This document shows positions 12,314 to 23,231 of a stretch of DNA of 64,000 nt, in pieces. Made by a program: the position numbers and the translations under genes. Below the pieces are notes generated by a model. It had not been told where the DNA came from, did no database searches, and worked only from the letters and a program-made list of their open reading frames with translations. The first letter of the stretch is position 1, and every line of letters starts with the position of its first letter. The DNA is from Rhypophila decipiens (taxonomy: Eukaryota > Ascomycota > Sordariomycetes > Sordariales > Naviculisporaceae), in contig MU858047.1 of the NCBI GenBank assembly GCA_033297075.1, positions 682,001 to 746,000 of the forward strand, in the 5' to 3' direction.

Positions 12314-14247
12314 GTGTGGCAAGGCAAAAAAATTCATGATATCTGGCTTCTGGGTGGCGTAACGGTTGTTTGGGACTGACAATGAGGGAATGGGGGCATT
12401 ATTCCATAGCCCACGCTTGTATCAGTCAAATCAATATTACATTCGTCCAGATGATGTTTCTTTCTCAGGCGTAATTGAGGGTTTCCCGGGCGTTCCGTAC
12501 AAGTCAAGTATGCTGACTAAAGGAATGTGGTACAGTGTGTTCTTGCCACTGAGATGTCACAAGCTGTTTGGACCGCCTCGTGACTACTTGATATGGATGG
12601 AGCGTAAGCTGTTGCGGAGGGGAACGTCATACAGATTCGGCTATTATGACAGTTCGAGTCTTGGACTCTTATTAAACTTGGTAGTAGGTCATATTAGTGT
12701 TCTTCGTTCTTCTTGGACAGTTGCCGATCACAAGGATGTTGCGGTTAGAAACCGGCAACAACGGCGAACCCACCCGACACTTGAACTCAGATCACATCTC
12801 ACAAGCAAGAGCGCATACGCCCTCTCGACTCATATAGAGTGGAAGTCTGGGAAACGAAAGCATAGAAACCGATCAGATGTCGAATGCGTTTGATATTGGA
12901 TCCCCCACTAAGAGGCTGGTACTGGTGGCCTTCTCGCCCCAAGGAGCTGTCAAACAGAGATCTGTCCGCATTCAAGGTGGAAATAAATGAAGGGGCCAAC
13001 CGCTGAATATTGCTTACGTAGAGAAAAGGGGTATGGACACACCCAACTGCCCAATCTATCTCGCGGAACCCGCAAGTCTTCGAGACCATGACCACTCGGG
13101 TAGGTTAGTACGATTTCCCAGCCTATCAGGCATCAGTCTGAACAACTATGCCTACAAAACAATTTCAACTCAAGCTGCTGGTTGGGAGTCGCCAGTCGGA
13201 ATCATCCAGAGATGTTTTAACTGAGGGGGTGTCACACAGGCGCTGTTGGCGTGGGGCGGGGTTTCAGTATCATTGGTGATTGTAACCGTACAGTCCAATA
13301 CTCTTATCGTATCCGTATCGTTGGTGCTGATCGCATTCATCAGCGGTCTCGGTCTTACAAAGTAGATGCCCTGAGAGACTGATCATTATTCGGAAGCTTC
13401 TGATACTGGAGAGTCGAGATAGTATTTGTGTCGTAAACAGCATGGAAGATCTCTCCATGGAGGGAGATTTTGGATTTCTTGAAACCTGGCACGACATGTC
13501 ACTGGGCGATGAGGTCAAGGTCAGCCGGTACCGAGAGGTGGGGCTGAGATAGCAGACGGAGCGCACCTCCCGTGCAGATGATGACCCCCATGGCTCTGAT
13601 ACGGTATCTCCTCTTTGTTTACCGCCATGCTTCATGTACCGGTACGCCTACACAGGTCGCTGCATCTCCTGGATCTCCATTGCTGGACTGAGACTACCCC
13701 CCAACCACTCCTCACGGCGTCAGCCAGCTAGCCAGCCTGGTGTCCTGAAGTCCCAAATCCCACTGCCCTGGAAGATTTTATCTTTCTCTTCGTTTGGTAG
13801 ATTTCTACTTCATCGCATCCCTGTCTCGTCTCGTCCCATCTCGAATGGTGATTCCATCAGTACGCATGAGCTACAGTCAGCGTAAACTACCAGTCGAAAC
13901 GTCATAAAGAGAGTGCTTACACCGATAAGCGCCAATCAGGACCCGACCGTTCAACTGTCACCGCCTTTGACAGTTTGTTGACAGACGACTTACAGATACC
14001 GCCTCTTATCAAGGTCATCGCGCTTCGATTACTACCTTTGATGCTACAACTACAAGTCGTTACTCAAAATAGCCGTTGTCACCACCGTTAAAGGGCGGTA
14101 TCGCATGCTCTTGGTGGCGTTTCTCGCCATCGGTTTTTGGGCTACCACGAAGTGACATATCTGCATACCTTCCCAAGTGCCCCCTTTCTCCAGACACTCT
14201 CCCCATCGCTGATTTGGTCGGCGTCGCCAAAGCAAACGACGCTTACC
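12314..14247. other. Spacer between uL16 and the 592-residue unknown
   Basis: This stretch holds the uL16 terminator region and the promoter and leader of the next gene. A 175-codon plus-strand frame begins about 50 bp after the uL16 stop (12366-12893). It shows no domain and is probably chance reading through 3' untranslated sequence. Nothing else is supported. Confidence 0.45.
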
Positions 14248-16026
14248 ATGGCCTTTCACCAACCTACACGTCATGTTCAGCAACGAGTGAATCGCCAGGA
14301 GTCAGAGGATGGCGGTTCTGCGATCCTCGCGCCTCAGGTCCCGGCTGGAGTGAACGAGTCCCAGACATGGGTTCTCTTTTCTCCTGGCACCGAAGCTGGA
14401 ACCACCGCATCTTACTTCAGTTCCGTTCAAGATGACCAAACAACACCTGGTAGATCTAGGGTCAGCCTCTTGGGAAGCCTTGAGAGTGTAGCTAGATCCG
14501 ATCGCAACTCGCGGCCAAGCAATTCAGCGGTTCCATCTGATGTGCTCGAAGAAAGCCTCGCAGAAGAGGACGCAGAACTTGATAGCCTCGACAGCCATCT
14601 ACCCGATTTTCGAGCGCTTCCCAACTACTATGCTCAACAAGGGGACACCCACGCCTCGACTGTCCTCCCAGGGCACGACGGCTTGGGTTCGTTTCATCTC
14701 AGTACCCAAGGACCGAGCGTGGAAGCGCAGGATCGCATGTACGCATTTGAGAAGTTTAACCCCAACCGCGTTCATCACACAAGAGAGAGCTTCGATCGGA
14801 TTCGGATGGAGCTGGACAATGAAGATGCACACGAGGCCGAGCGCAATAACAGAATAGAGGCGTGGAGACTAGAGCAGAGCCAGATATTATTGGAAGATAT
14901 AAGACGGGAGACGAGAAGACGGCAGTCTGTGGCATCACTACACAAGACGGCCATCACAAGAGTAGCGGGAGTTTCGACTGCTCCGATGGCTGCGGTAGAG
15001 GAAGCGGCGCGAGACATGGACATGTCGGGAACGGATTGGCATGATCAAGACGGCATCGACACGTCTGAAACGGAAAGCGGACTTTGGAATCGCATTACAA
15101 GAAAGGTTATCTGTGGCTTGATGGGAATTGATGACAAAATGCTCGCTGTCTTATTTGGCGAAGACCTGGCCGAAGAAGAGCTGTCCTCGACACCTAAGGC
15201 ATCAGCTCCCGGCACTTCGACCCCCGCAGTTGCGCACATGGAGTCAGAGTCATACAATGACTCTTCATGGCAGTTACGCATGCTCGAGCGGGTAGCAAGA
15301 GAATTGGGCCTGCTGGTTCATCGACTATCGGCCCATCCTGGTGCTTTTTCCAATTACTCCCGGATGCAGCAGATGCCGTTGCCGTATGCCGGGCTCACTG
15401 TGATACCAGAGACACCCACTGACTCGGTCGAATCACAGTCGAAAGTGGACGACAGTGTTCCAGCAATCGCCGAATTCCACCCTACTGTCGCTCAGCCCAT
15501 GAGTGTACCTGGTGCGCGACCCGTTGAGCCCCTCACGTCCCCCTTGCCATCAGCCACAGACTTGCCTGCCTCCAGTGGGCAGCAGACGTTTACACAACAG
15601 GAGTGGGAGCAAGATCTCGATATCAAGCTTGTCTTCCGCTACCTTCGGTCTCGTTTCAGCTCGGCCCGGCCGTCCACGCCTACCTTCACATCAGGTACCT
15701 CACATCTGGCCACATCCAGCACGCAGGACGCAGCTGCCAAGGTGGCAAGGGTTCGACAACATCACCCCCTCATAACTCATGCACACGGGCATCATAGGTC
15801 CCGCCCGGTTGAGCGACGAACTTTCAAAGCAACCACCCCTTCCAGTCCTGTAGCGCTGCGGCATGCCTCTGGAAGCTGTGCAAGTCAGAGCACCCGACGA
15901 TCGGCAAGGCGAGGGAGCGTTTCTTCTCGTCACTCGTCCCGGCATTATTGGGATATTGGTGGCTCTATTGGTACGGGCAGTATAGTCGCGAGCACTGGCC
16001 CCATGGGCAGCTGGGGTGAAGTTTAA
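14248..16026 (+). CDS. Hypothetical protein, conserved-looking, 592 residues
   Basis: This is a single-exon frame. I chose the ATG at 14248 (TTACCATGG) over the in-frame ATG at 14137 because the extra 37 residues look like leader sequence and the context is better. No signal peptide or membrane segment is seen. A charged helical stretch at about residues 185-235 (many Glu/Arg, FDRIRMELDNED then EDIRRETRRRQ) may form a coiled coil. A more ordered block lies around residues 295-330 (LWNRITRKVICGLMGIDDKML) and another near 375-420 (WQLRMLERVARELGLLVHRL). The C-terminus is Ser/Arg-rich and ends in a compact YWDIGGSIGTGSI and GPMGSWGEV motif. I do not recognise the family and assign no function. 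Codon use and length make it a real gene. Confidence 0.75.
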   Translation: MAFHQPTRHVQQRVNRQESEDGGSAILAPQVPAGVNESQTWVLFSPGTEAGTTASYFSSVQDDQTTPGRSRVSLLGSLESVARSDRNSRPSNSAVPSDVLEESLAEEDAELDSLDSHLPDFRALPNYYAQQGDTHASTVLPGHDGLGSFHLSTQGPSVEAQDRMYAFEKFNPNRVHHTRESFDRIRMELDNEDAHEAERNNRIEAWRLEQSQILLEDIRRETRRRQSVASLHKTAITRVAGVSTAPMAAVEEAARDMDMSGTDWHDQDGIDTSETESGLWNRITRKVICGLMGIDDKMLAVLFGEDLAEEELSSTPKASAPGTSTPAVAHMESESYNDSSWQLRMLERVARELGLLVHRLSAHPGAFSNYSRMQQMPLPYAGLTVIPETPTDSVESQSKVDDSVPAIAEFHPTVAQPMSVPGARPVEPLTSPLPSATDLPASSGQQTFTQQEWEQDLDIKLVFRYLRSRFSSARPSTPTFTSGTSHLATSSTQDAAAKVARVRQHHPLITHAHGHHRSRPVERRTFKATTPSSPVALRHASGSCASQSTRRSARRGSVSSRHSSRHYWDIGGSIGTGSIVASTGPMGSWGEV

Positions 16027-16817
16027 CGATGCGATGGATTTTGGCTTCTTCAGTTCTCACCGTCTGAATATTTATGACATTGTCTTACTAGCTTTACTTT
16101 TGGGTTCATTTGGTCAAGGTAGCGCGGGAGTTATAATTAGGCTGGATATAATACGTCAGAGCATCGGGGAGCATTGAGTTTGGAAGCATCGGGTCAGTCT
16201 ATGTGGATAACTGCCATCATCGCTGGATATAGCTATAGACTCTCATATACGGAGAGTCTTTTTGGAATACAATGACTGCATTACTCAAATGGGTATGGTA
16301 TATCCCAAAGTCGTGATCTGACATGGAGTGCGAAAAGCCCTGTATTTTACATGTCCAGAGACCTTTCCAGCGATGGATCTCAAAGTAGTTGCAACAACGA
16401 CTCAGTCCAATATTGTAGGTCAAATTCGATGCACCTTGCCGACCGCTGACATGTAACGTGATATAACAGAAGCCATTGACCGAGCGGCATAGAGCATGTC
16501 TCGAATAATAAGCAAACATCAGTCATCGTTGCAACCTGGTGCTGATGATGTTTACTAATGGTATACGGGATAGCATTTCCACGGAGGCTTCCAATCACCG
16601 AGACGGGTCGGCGAGTACAGAGATCAATAATCATGGTTATATATCCTTGCTCCGAAAATCGAAAAGAAGACAACGGTGCAAGACTTCCCTCGTCTGCCAT
16701 AATCTGTTTGTCCGAAACAAGGGAGCCTGTCGACATCAAGACATGTATAAAGTGCTGCAATACGCCAAGAGTAGCTCATGAAGCTGAGCATGCCTCCCAA
16801 GTGCTCGATATCCAGCA
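16027..16817. other. Spacer and promoter of the secreted beta-helix gene
   Basis: No gene is seen. The right end is the promoter of the beta-helix gene, with a TATAAA box at 16746-16751. Overlapping short frames on both strands (16558-16830 plus, 16624-16854 minus) have no protein-like features. Confidence 0.5.
16746..16751 (+). promoter_or_regulatory. TATA box of the beta-helix gene
   Basis: TATAAA lies 67 bp before the ATG at 16818. A consensus TATA box close to the start fits a gene that is switched on under specific conditions, as is common for secreted fungal proteins. Confidence 0.45.
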
Positions 16818-18362
16818 ATGTCTTTACTGAGCTCACTTGCTCTCCTGGCCTCATTGGCCTTGGTCGCCGTCTCTCACGCGGCTTGTATAGCCTCTGGTGA
16901 TGCTCATACTATCAATAGCGCCCTGCAAAGCGGTGGATCCGGAGCAGTGGTGCAGTTGTGTCCCAGCTCTGTCTTTACCATATCCGAGACGATCCAATTC
17001 ACAGCTCCCAACCAGGAACTATCCACTCAGGGATATCCCACGGACGGAACCAGGGCCAAGGCTGTCATTGCCCCTGGGAGCAACATCACGAGTGCGGTCT
17101 GGGGACGCTGGACTTCTGGCGTGAAGGTGCGCAACCTTCACATCGACGGGAACCGGCCGAACGCGGGTGTATTCGGCGGAGATGCATTAGTCGAGATGGG
17201 CGGTGGTGCCGAGGGACAGGTCGTGAGTCATAATGTCATTACCAACACCAGGAGCTGGAGCTGTCTGCATTATATTGGGAGTGGACAGGACAATAATCCA
17301 TGCCGTGGGGGTACTGTCACGCAAAACACCATCGGTCCCTGTGGGCAGGAAGGCACAGATAGCAACGGGAATGGTTTGTGGGCCGATGGTATCAGTTTCG
17401 AGTGTGTGAACAGTGTGGTCTCGTCCAACAACATCACGGGACCTACAGACGGCGGCATCGTCATTTTCGGCTCTCCCGGATCACAGTTTCTGGACAACAT
17501 CATCACCTCGTCCTCGACTCAGCTGGGCTTTGGCGCCATCAACATGGTCGATCCTTCCTACGGAGGTAACTACTCTCACGTAGTGGTATCCGGGAACACC
17601 ATCATCGGACAAGGAAGCACCGGACTCTTCAACCTAGGCATAGGGATCGGCAACCAGGTCTGGTCGAACCAACACCCGAACCCCTACTTTGGACCAGCAA
17701 CCATCACCAACAACAACTTCATCGGCCACATTGGCTTCTCCATCGTCATCAACGGCTGGCGGGACGGCATCACCGTGACAGGAAACGACATCTCGCAAAT
17801 CACGACACCGTCTTCCACCTTTGCTGACGCAGGGCCCTGTCAACCGCAGGTACAGACGTCTTTTAACGCAAATAATCAGCTCGTGGTTTATGAGCCTAGC
17901 ATCTCAGGACCCTCAACCCTCCAGTCCAACTTTATCTCGGTTCCGCAAAACGCCACAAACTGGCTGTGTCTGAATCACCCGTTACCAAGCTCCAAAACCT
18001 TTGCCGCGGGGACATTGTCAGTTAATGGGCGAACTAGCACAGTAGTTGACCGCTCTCATTTTCACGTCCAGATTCAAGGTGATGGGAACCTCGTTGGTCT
18101 GGATACCACGGCCGGAGTCTGGACGGTCAAGTGGGCGAGCGGACCGCAGTCTTCACACTGCGGTGCTGATGGGTCATCGTGTGTTTTGTCTTTTGGGGCT
18201 ACGGGAGATCTGGCGGTGAGCGATGCCGTGGGCCGACTTTGGCATTCTGATACGGCCGGTAGCGGGGCTACGGTTGTCTTTGAGAATGAGGCTCCGTATT
18301 TACAGGTCAAGGATGGGAATGGAGCGGTGCTTTGGAGTATTGCCGATGGCGTGAGAACGTAA
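16818..18362 (+). CDS. Secreted right-handed beta-helix protein with C-terminal bulb-type lectin-like domain
   Basis: A single exon of 514 residues. Residues 1-22 form a signal peptide (hydrophobic Leu/Ala run ending SHAAC). Residues ~35-350 are a parallel beta-helix: repeated turns such as NVITNTRSWS, NTIGPCG, NNITGPTDGGIVIFG and NNFIGHIGFSIVING, each with stacked Asn, Gly and hydrophobic residues, as in the pectate-lyase-like superfamily. Eight or more Cys and several N-glycosylation sequons (NIT, NYS, NAT) fit secretion. Residues ~385-512 look different: two or three copies of a QIQGDGNLVGLDTTAGVWTV-like unit (also LSFGATGDLAVSDAVGRLW and YLQVKDGNGAVLWS), the pattern of bulb-type mannose-binding lectins. 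The likely role is a cell-wall or plant-polysaccharide-acting enzyme or adhesin. The substrate cannot be read from sequence, and no catalytic residues were assigned. Confidence 0.85.
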   Translation: MSLLSSLALLASLALVAVSHAACIASGDAHTINSALQSGGSGAVVQLCPSSVFTISETIQFTAPNQELSTQGYPTDGTRAKAVIAPGSNITSAVWGRWTSGVKVRNLHIDGNRPNAGVFGGDALVEMGGGAEGQVVSHNVITNTRSWSCLHYIGSGQDNNPCRGGTVTQNTIGPCGQEGTDSNGNGLWADGISFECVNSVVSSNNITGPTDGGIVIFGSPGSQFLDNIITSSSTQLGFGAINMVDPSYGGNYSHVVVSGNTIIGQGSTGLFNLGIGIGNQVWSNQHPNPYFGPATITNNNFIGHIGFSIVINGWRDGITVTGNDISQITTPSSTFADAGPCQPQVQTSFNANNQLVVYEPSISGPSTLQSNFISVPQNATNWLCLNHPLPSSKTFAAGTLSVNGRTSTVVDRSHFHVQIQGDGNLVGLDTTAGVWTVKWASGPQSSHCGADGSSCVLSFGATGDLAVSDAVGRLWHSDTAGSGATVVFENEAPYLQVKDGNGAVLWSIADGVRT

Positions 18363-20018
18363 GAGTCAGCGGCTAGTGAGAGGGCGGTGGCCATATAAAT
18401 TTGATGAGGCTTTCGCTTCGCCTCATGGGATGAGCGTGAGTAGTAGATAGTGCAGTAACTCAAATCGATTGACTTTGAAGGTACCTCTGTTAAGCAGTTG
18501 ACGTATCTATCCCAAGATATGTCGTTACACTCAAACTGAAGTTGTAAGCCCCGTTTTCTTAAGAGGCCGGCCCGACCCTATGGTTTTGAGTTGCTGCGGC
18601 CCGACTCCGCTGGACCGCCCTAGACTCGTAAGAGGCAATTACCGACGCCTGTGCTGACGAATATCTTGCACCAATTCCTCATATATGTCGTCCCCGGCGT
18701 CATCATCGGAGATCAACGTACGTTTTACGGCCTTGTTCTAAGAAGGTGCAGGGGTGAGTCGAACATGACTGGGCGAGGCGGACCTTGTTTATGGGACTCG
18801 GAGATATCGACATGAGCTGCAGGTCACTCGCAGAGAACCATCACAAGATATAGTGCTGTCGAAGGTGCAAATCGAGGTGAAGGTTCTCAAAGTGGAACAA
18901 AAGGGCAAACACGAAGCCACGAACGCGGTTGAAACGAAGCAGGGATCTAAAGTGGTTTCTCACCAATGAGATGACTCCAGCATCACCAGCGGCAGGGGTG
19001 CTATGGACCAATTCGGGCGAACCACCTCCTTCGACGCGTCGTTCAGAGAGCATCATCCAATGGATTTCTCCAAAATGCTCCCCTTGCACAACAATCCCAA
19101 GACCCAAAATGGCACCCACCAACAATTCCCCATGGATCTGCCAAATCGTGTATCCCGTAGCTTCGCCATATGCATCACCAACATGCATGGAGACCTGAGG
19201 AAGAGACGGGAGTCTGTCTGCCTTTCTGCACGCCCTTTTCGGTCCTATCAAGGATCCTCGTCCTTCTCTCCTTCTGCTCGTTCAACTTGGGGAATTGAGT
19301 CATCTTTCGTTCGCCTGATCCGCTTTCCTCCTCAGCTTCTCCACATTCGTTATCATTCTCTCCATTGGTGCCCGTTTCACACCCCGCCCTGTCAGTCCCT
19401 CTGGGTTAGTGCGATGCCTGCCACTGCTGCAGTTCCCTTCCGCCCGTCCACTTCTCGACCTGGACCAGGCTCTTTTGCAACACCCTCCACAACGTCTTGC
19501 TAATCTGCGCCTCACTTTTTCAATCGCAACCATTCCGCAATCTCGTTTCTACCTGCTCCAAAGTGCGTGCGCAATTTTGATCTGATCTTTTTTTTCTCTG
19601 ATCCCGAGCGCCCGCCCCACAATATATAAATAGGCGTAAGTCCCCGGGTTTCTTTTCCCCGCTTTCTTGACTTGCTTAAGCTTCCCAGAGATGCATATCT
19701 TGGATGAAAGCGACGCGCTCCTGTTGCCTGAGGACGCCAATTCCGCAAAGTCGCAAATTTCAATGTCGACTGTTCAGGAATCGATCTGACTGACCTACCT
19801 AGTATCATGTACTAAAGCCACAAGCCCTTGATCGCGACCCGGCTGGCCTGGAGCTGGGCCGCACCGGGAATCGACACCGACCCCTCCCGTTGTCTCGCGA
19901 TTTCGACCTGGGCAAGAGAGTAGGCTCTCGGTTTTTCGTCCCCGATATACTTCGCCGGGTGAAACCTTGTTCGGATTAAGCCTCGTCGTCCCCGGGGAAA
20001 TGTGCCCCAAGGAACTCA
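18363..20018. other. Spacer with unassigned overlapping frames, then leader of the next gene
   Basis: No supported gene. A 136-codon minus frame (18841-19251) overlaps 89- and 166-codon plus frames (18929-19198, 19003-19503). The minus frame contains a hydrophobic LLVGAILGLGIVV run and looks more natural than chance, but I cannot name it. It could be a decayed gene. The last kilobase is pyrimidine-rich and probably the promoter and leader of the gene at 20019. Confidence 0.4.
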
Positions 20019-23000
20019 ATGGCCGGGACACCTTTCAGCGCCTCTGGCCCCTCTAGTTCCTTCGTTTTTGACATATACACCGATGGCCAAATCAAGGCGG
20101 CGCCGCCCGTCCTCCCGGGCGGGCCGTGCAACTATACCGACCAGACACTGCCGCGATGTGGCTGCCGCCGGTTTTGGAGCAGACCGCCCATGGCAGGAGG
20201 AGTCCAGGATCCCTATACGTCTGGTCTAGCCGAGATCTGCATGTGCTCTCACCATGCGTGTTTTCATGAGGATGCCCACCCACCGAGTATGTTGCCAGCG
20301 GCCAGCGGCCAAGTCGCCGGACAGGAAAACCAAAAGCCAAAGGGAAACCGGGAACCATTGAGCCCGGTTCAGGATCTCGCGTCTTTTCACATGCCCCCGA
20401 ATCTCATCACTTCCTTTGACCTCGAATTGCTGAACTATCAAGTCCCTACGTCCGAATACAATTTCGAAGCCACCAATCCGTTACATATTGAGGACGCCCA
20501 TACTAAACATGATAGTCCCCTTCCTGACACTTTGAACAGCTGGGGCAATGTGAACCAGTCCCAAGGAATCCGTGCAGTTTCCCACCTGTCAGTTCCACCA
20601 CAGTGCCCCACGCCTTCTCAACCACCATCCACCGCATCTTCGAGCCAGGCGAGGTACTTGCGACCCTTCGCTGGAAAGGGTCTCCAAACACTAAGTGGTG
20701 GTTCTTTGCTCCGGAATGAAGCCCTGCAGGAACAGCTCCAGGCAGCAGATGAGGGGGTCCGACTTTCGCAACAACCGGTTTCGGAGGAAACGGAGCCAAA
20801 GGAAAATTACCCGGATGGCTCACGAGAGGCGACCCCAAGGGCGAGCGGCCCACAGGATTGTGCCTTTGATGAGAACAAAAGGGCGACACTGAACCTTTTA
20901 TCCGAGACTGTGAAAGGCTACGAACAACGAATCGACAGGCTGGAGAACACATCATTCTCTGTGGCGGGCCACGAGGAATGCCACGACAAGCACGAGAACA
21001 TTGACCTTCGAGTGACTGAGCTCGAATCCCGTGTGGAGGAGGTAGAGAAGATTCTCAACGACACCAGCAGTGTAGCTAGCAGCCGGCGAACTCTCAGGCC
21101 TGATTCGACCGCCGACGATGCGACAGCCAGCGTGGTTTCCGTGTCGACCAACACCACCGACATCGCGCTCAACCGAGCAGAATTGTATAGCCAGTTACAA
21201 GAACTACGAGCACAGGTGAACGAGCTTCAGTCTGCATCACTCCCCTCATACACGAAGCCTTGGGAGGTGGAGGTTGTCTTCCTTCCATTTCCCCTCAAGG
21301 GCATCTGGATGGCGGCGCACGAATTTCCTCGGAACCGACAATCAAGTGGGTCGACGGGCGATGAATGGACACAGATGCCGAGCACTCTCAGTCGATCGAC
21401 ACCAGATCCACACTCCCAGAAGTTTGCAGAGTGGGCCGGGCAAGCACACGGCTCGAACTGGCTTCTTCCCCGGGCATTCGCGGCCGGGCGCATCATCGAC
21501 CAAAGGCTCAAGAGCCGTGGTCTCATCAAAAACGTTCTTGTGAGGGGACCAGATGCTCGGAGTATCCAACTCGCTATTCACAGTGCGTTTGGAGACGTCT
21601 TCCGCATATCCTCGAATGCCCTTTCTCGTTCGGGGTTCCACCCGAGCTCCCCTCTGGCTGAATTCCTGGGCCTGAGGCAGGCCTGGGTTCCATTGAGAAA
21701 GATTCACAAGGACTCACGCCTCCGCTTCCTGGCTCCTGCTGAGATGGCAACACCGGCATTATGGGATTTCACCTTCCTCGAATCCAGTGTAGTGATGAAA
21801 GCCTCTGGGATCCATCGCCTCTACGTCACGCAACCAGAAGCATATCTTCAGGACCAACCTCGGGCATATCATGACTCTGCATGGTCATGGCAGAAGCTTC
21901 GTGAGTTGACCCGGGTTTATGCAGATTCCCAGAGTAGCAATGGGGATATGCCCGAAGCGGACGCCATGGAAGAGTGCTGGGCGTGGAATGAACGCTTCGA
22001 TGAGCTTCCAGCCGCCAATCCATCCACTATCAGTCTACGTCAGAGCCACCAACAAAGAGTGTCCAGGCGGTCTTCATCCATCTCGCAGCAATTCTTCACG
22101 GCCGAGTCGCCCGACCTTTCCAACAGTTTTATCAGAGCAAAATCCCCAATGATTCAGAGAGAGCGAAGAGGCTCTCGGCCACCCAACATCCGCACCGGTT
22201 CGCTTCCACCAGTCCAACCTATTGTCTTATCATCGCAGTCTCGGCGCCGCGTATCAGCTCATGGTACGATACCTAGCCCGTATGAGCGGCGGTCATCACC
22301 ATTTGTGCCTAAGCCGAGCCCGCGTCTTCCAAGGCAGACGACACCACTTGCGACCATCTCGACAGCCTATGCAGCCACAACAAAACGCCGACTTCGGACT
22401 CGGTCTCCTAGTGTCATCCCGCGCAACACCCCTCATCCAAGTCGAACCAGTATGAGTCGCTCGCCATCTTTAGCACCGTTTCCTCACCAAGGCTATCATG
22501 TTGAACGTCCCACTGAACGTCGGCCGACACCAGGCTATTATGCCACGCCGCATAGCGAGGCGATACCAGAGTTCAATGCGTATCAGCGAGGAGGTAGCCG
22601 AGGTCCTATCCTGTTGTCAAATGCGTACGAACATGACGATGACGAAGAAATGGACGATTCCTTTGACGATCAGGGCTCTTCAACCGATCCATATGATAGC
22701 CAGATGACGGATGAGGTGGACGATGAAGCCGCCAAAGCACCCGTGCGCCAACGAAAGTCAGTCGACATAGATGTCTATGAGGATGACACCGAGGATGATC
22801 TGGACGGCGGAGATACCGATGTAGGTAATGACCCCTCTGCCTGGCAAGGCCAAGGTGGCCTGGATAAACCGGAACACCCGCGTCCAGAGGATATCCCGTG
22901 GGCTGGAATCGAAGATCTTATGTCCGACGGGGAGAATATCGAACCCGACTCTCAAGACATCGAAATTCACGAGGACGATGATATGGAGATACTAGACCAT

Positions 23001-23231
23001 GATGCCGATGAAGATGACGAGAGGAGCGACAGGTCAAGCCAGGCCCCGAGCGAGTACTCCAGCAAGCCGGCTGCACAACAAAGGCCGTGGCCGGCACCTT
23101 TGACGTCTGGGTCTAGCACGATAGCAGATAGTGACAATGGTCATCACCACAGGCACGGCGGACCCACCCGAAACAGAGACGTTTCGATGGGGTTCGAGAT
23201 TCATGAGGATGAGTTTCATGATAATAGATAA
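20019..23231 (+). CDS. Large hypothetical protein with N-terminal Cys/His cluster, coiled coil and acidic tail
   Basis: A single exon of 1070 residues. Near the N-terminus six Cys and three His are spaced like a metal site (Cys37, Cys47, Cys49, Cys74, Cys76, His78, His79, Cys81, His83; motifs RCGCRRFW and CMCSHHACFH). Residues ~285-345 and ~385-405 have coiled-coil heptads (YEQRIDRLENTSF, LRVTELESRVEEVEKIL). A probably folded central region spans ~410-640 (VEVVFLPFPLKGIWM, GLIKNVLVRGPDARSIQLAI). The remainder is Ser/Arg/Pro-rich and ends in a 200-residue tail dominated by Asp and Glu. No signal peptide or membrane segment is seen. The build suggests a nuclear or chromatin-linked protein, but this is a guess. 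I do not recognise a named family. It converges on DIM1. Confidence 0.8.
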   Translation: MAGTPFSASGPSSSFVFDIYTDGQIKAAPPVLPGGPCNYTDQTLPRCGCRRFWSRPPMAGGVQDPYTSGLAEICMCSHHACFHEDAHPPSMLPAASGQVAGQENQKPKGNREPLSPVQDLASFHMPPNLITSFDLELLNYQVPTSEYNFEATNPLHIEDAHTKHDSPLPDTLNSWGNVNQSQGIRAVSHLSVPPQCPTPSQPPSTASSSQARYLRPFAGKGLQTLSGGSLLRNEALQEQLQAADEGVRLSQQPVSEETEPKENYPDGSREATPRASGPQDCAFDENKRATLNLLSETVKGYEQRIDRLENTSFSVAGHEECHDKHENIDLRVTELESRVEEVEKILNDTSSVASSRRTLRPDSTADDATASVVSVSTNTTDIALNRAELYSQLQELRAQVNELQSASLPSYTKPWEVEVVFLPFPLKGIWMAAHEFPRNRQSSGSTGDEWTQMPSTLSRSTPDPHSQKFAEWAGQAHGSNWLLPRAFAAGRIIDQRLKSRGLIKNVLVRGPDARSIQLAIHSAFGDVFRISSNALSRSGFHPSSPLAEFLGLRQAWVPLRKIHKDSRLRFLAPAEMATPALWDFTFLESSVVMKASGIHRLYVTQPEAYLQDQPRAYHDSAWSWQKLRELTRVYADSQSSNGDMPEADAMEECWAWNERFDELPAANPSTISLRQSHQQRVSRRSSSISQQFFTAESPDLSNSFIRAKSPMIQRERRGSRPPNIRTGSLPPVQPIVLSSQSRRRVSAHGTIPSPYERRSSPFVPKPSPRLPRQTTPLATISTAYAATTKRRLRTRSPSVIPRNTPHPSRTSMSRSPSLAPFPHQGYHVERPTERRPTPGYYATPHSEAIPEFNAYQRGGSRGPILLSNAYEHDDDEEMDDSFDDQGSSTDPYDSQMTDEVDDEAAKAPVRQRKSVDIDVYEDDTEDDLDGGDTDVGNDPSAWQGQGGLDKPEHPRPEDIPWAGIEDLMSDGENIEPDSQDIEIHEDDDMEILDHDADEDDERSDRSSQAPSEYSSKPAAQQRPWPAPLTSGSSTIADSDNGHHHRHGGPTRNRDVSMGFEIHEDEFHDNR

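Noticed and set aside
12366..12893. 175-codon frame just after uL16
   Set aside because: Begins in what must be the uL16 3' untranslated region and shows no recognisable protein features.
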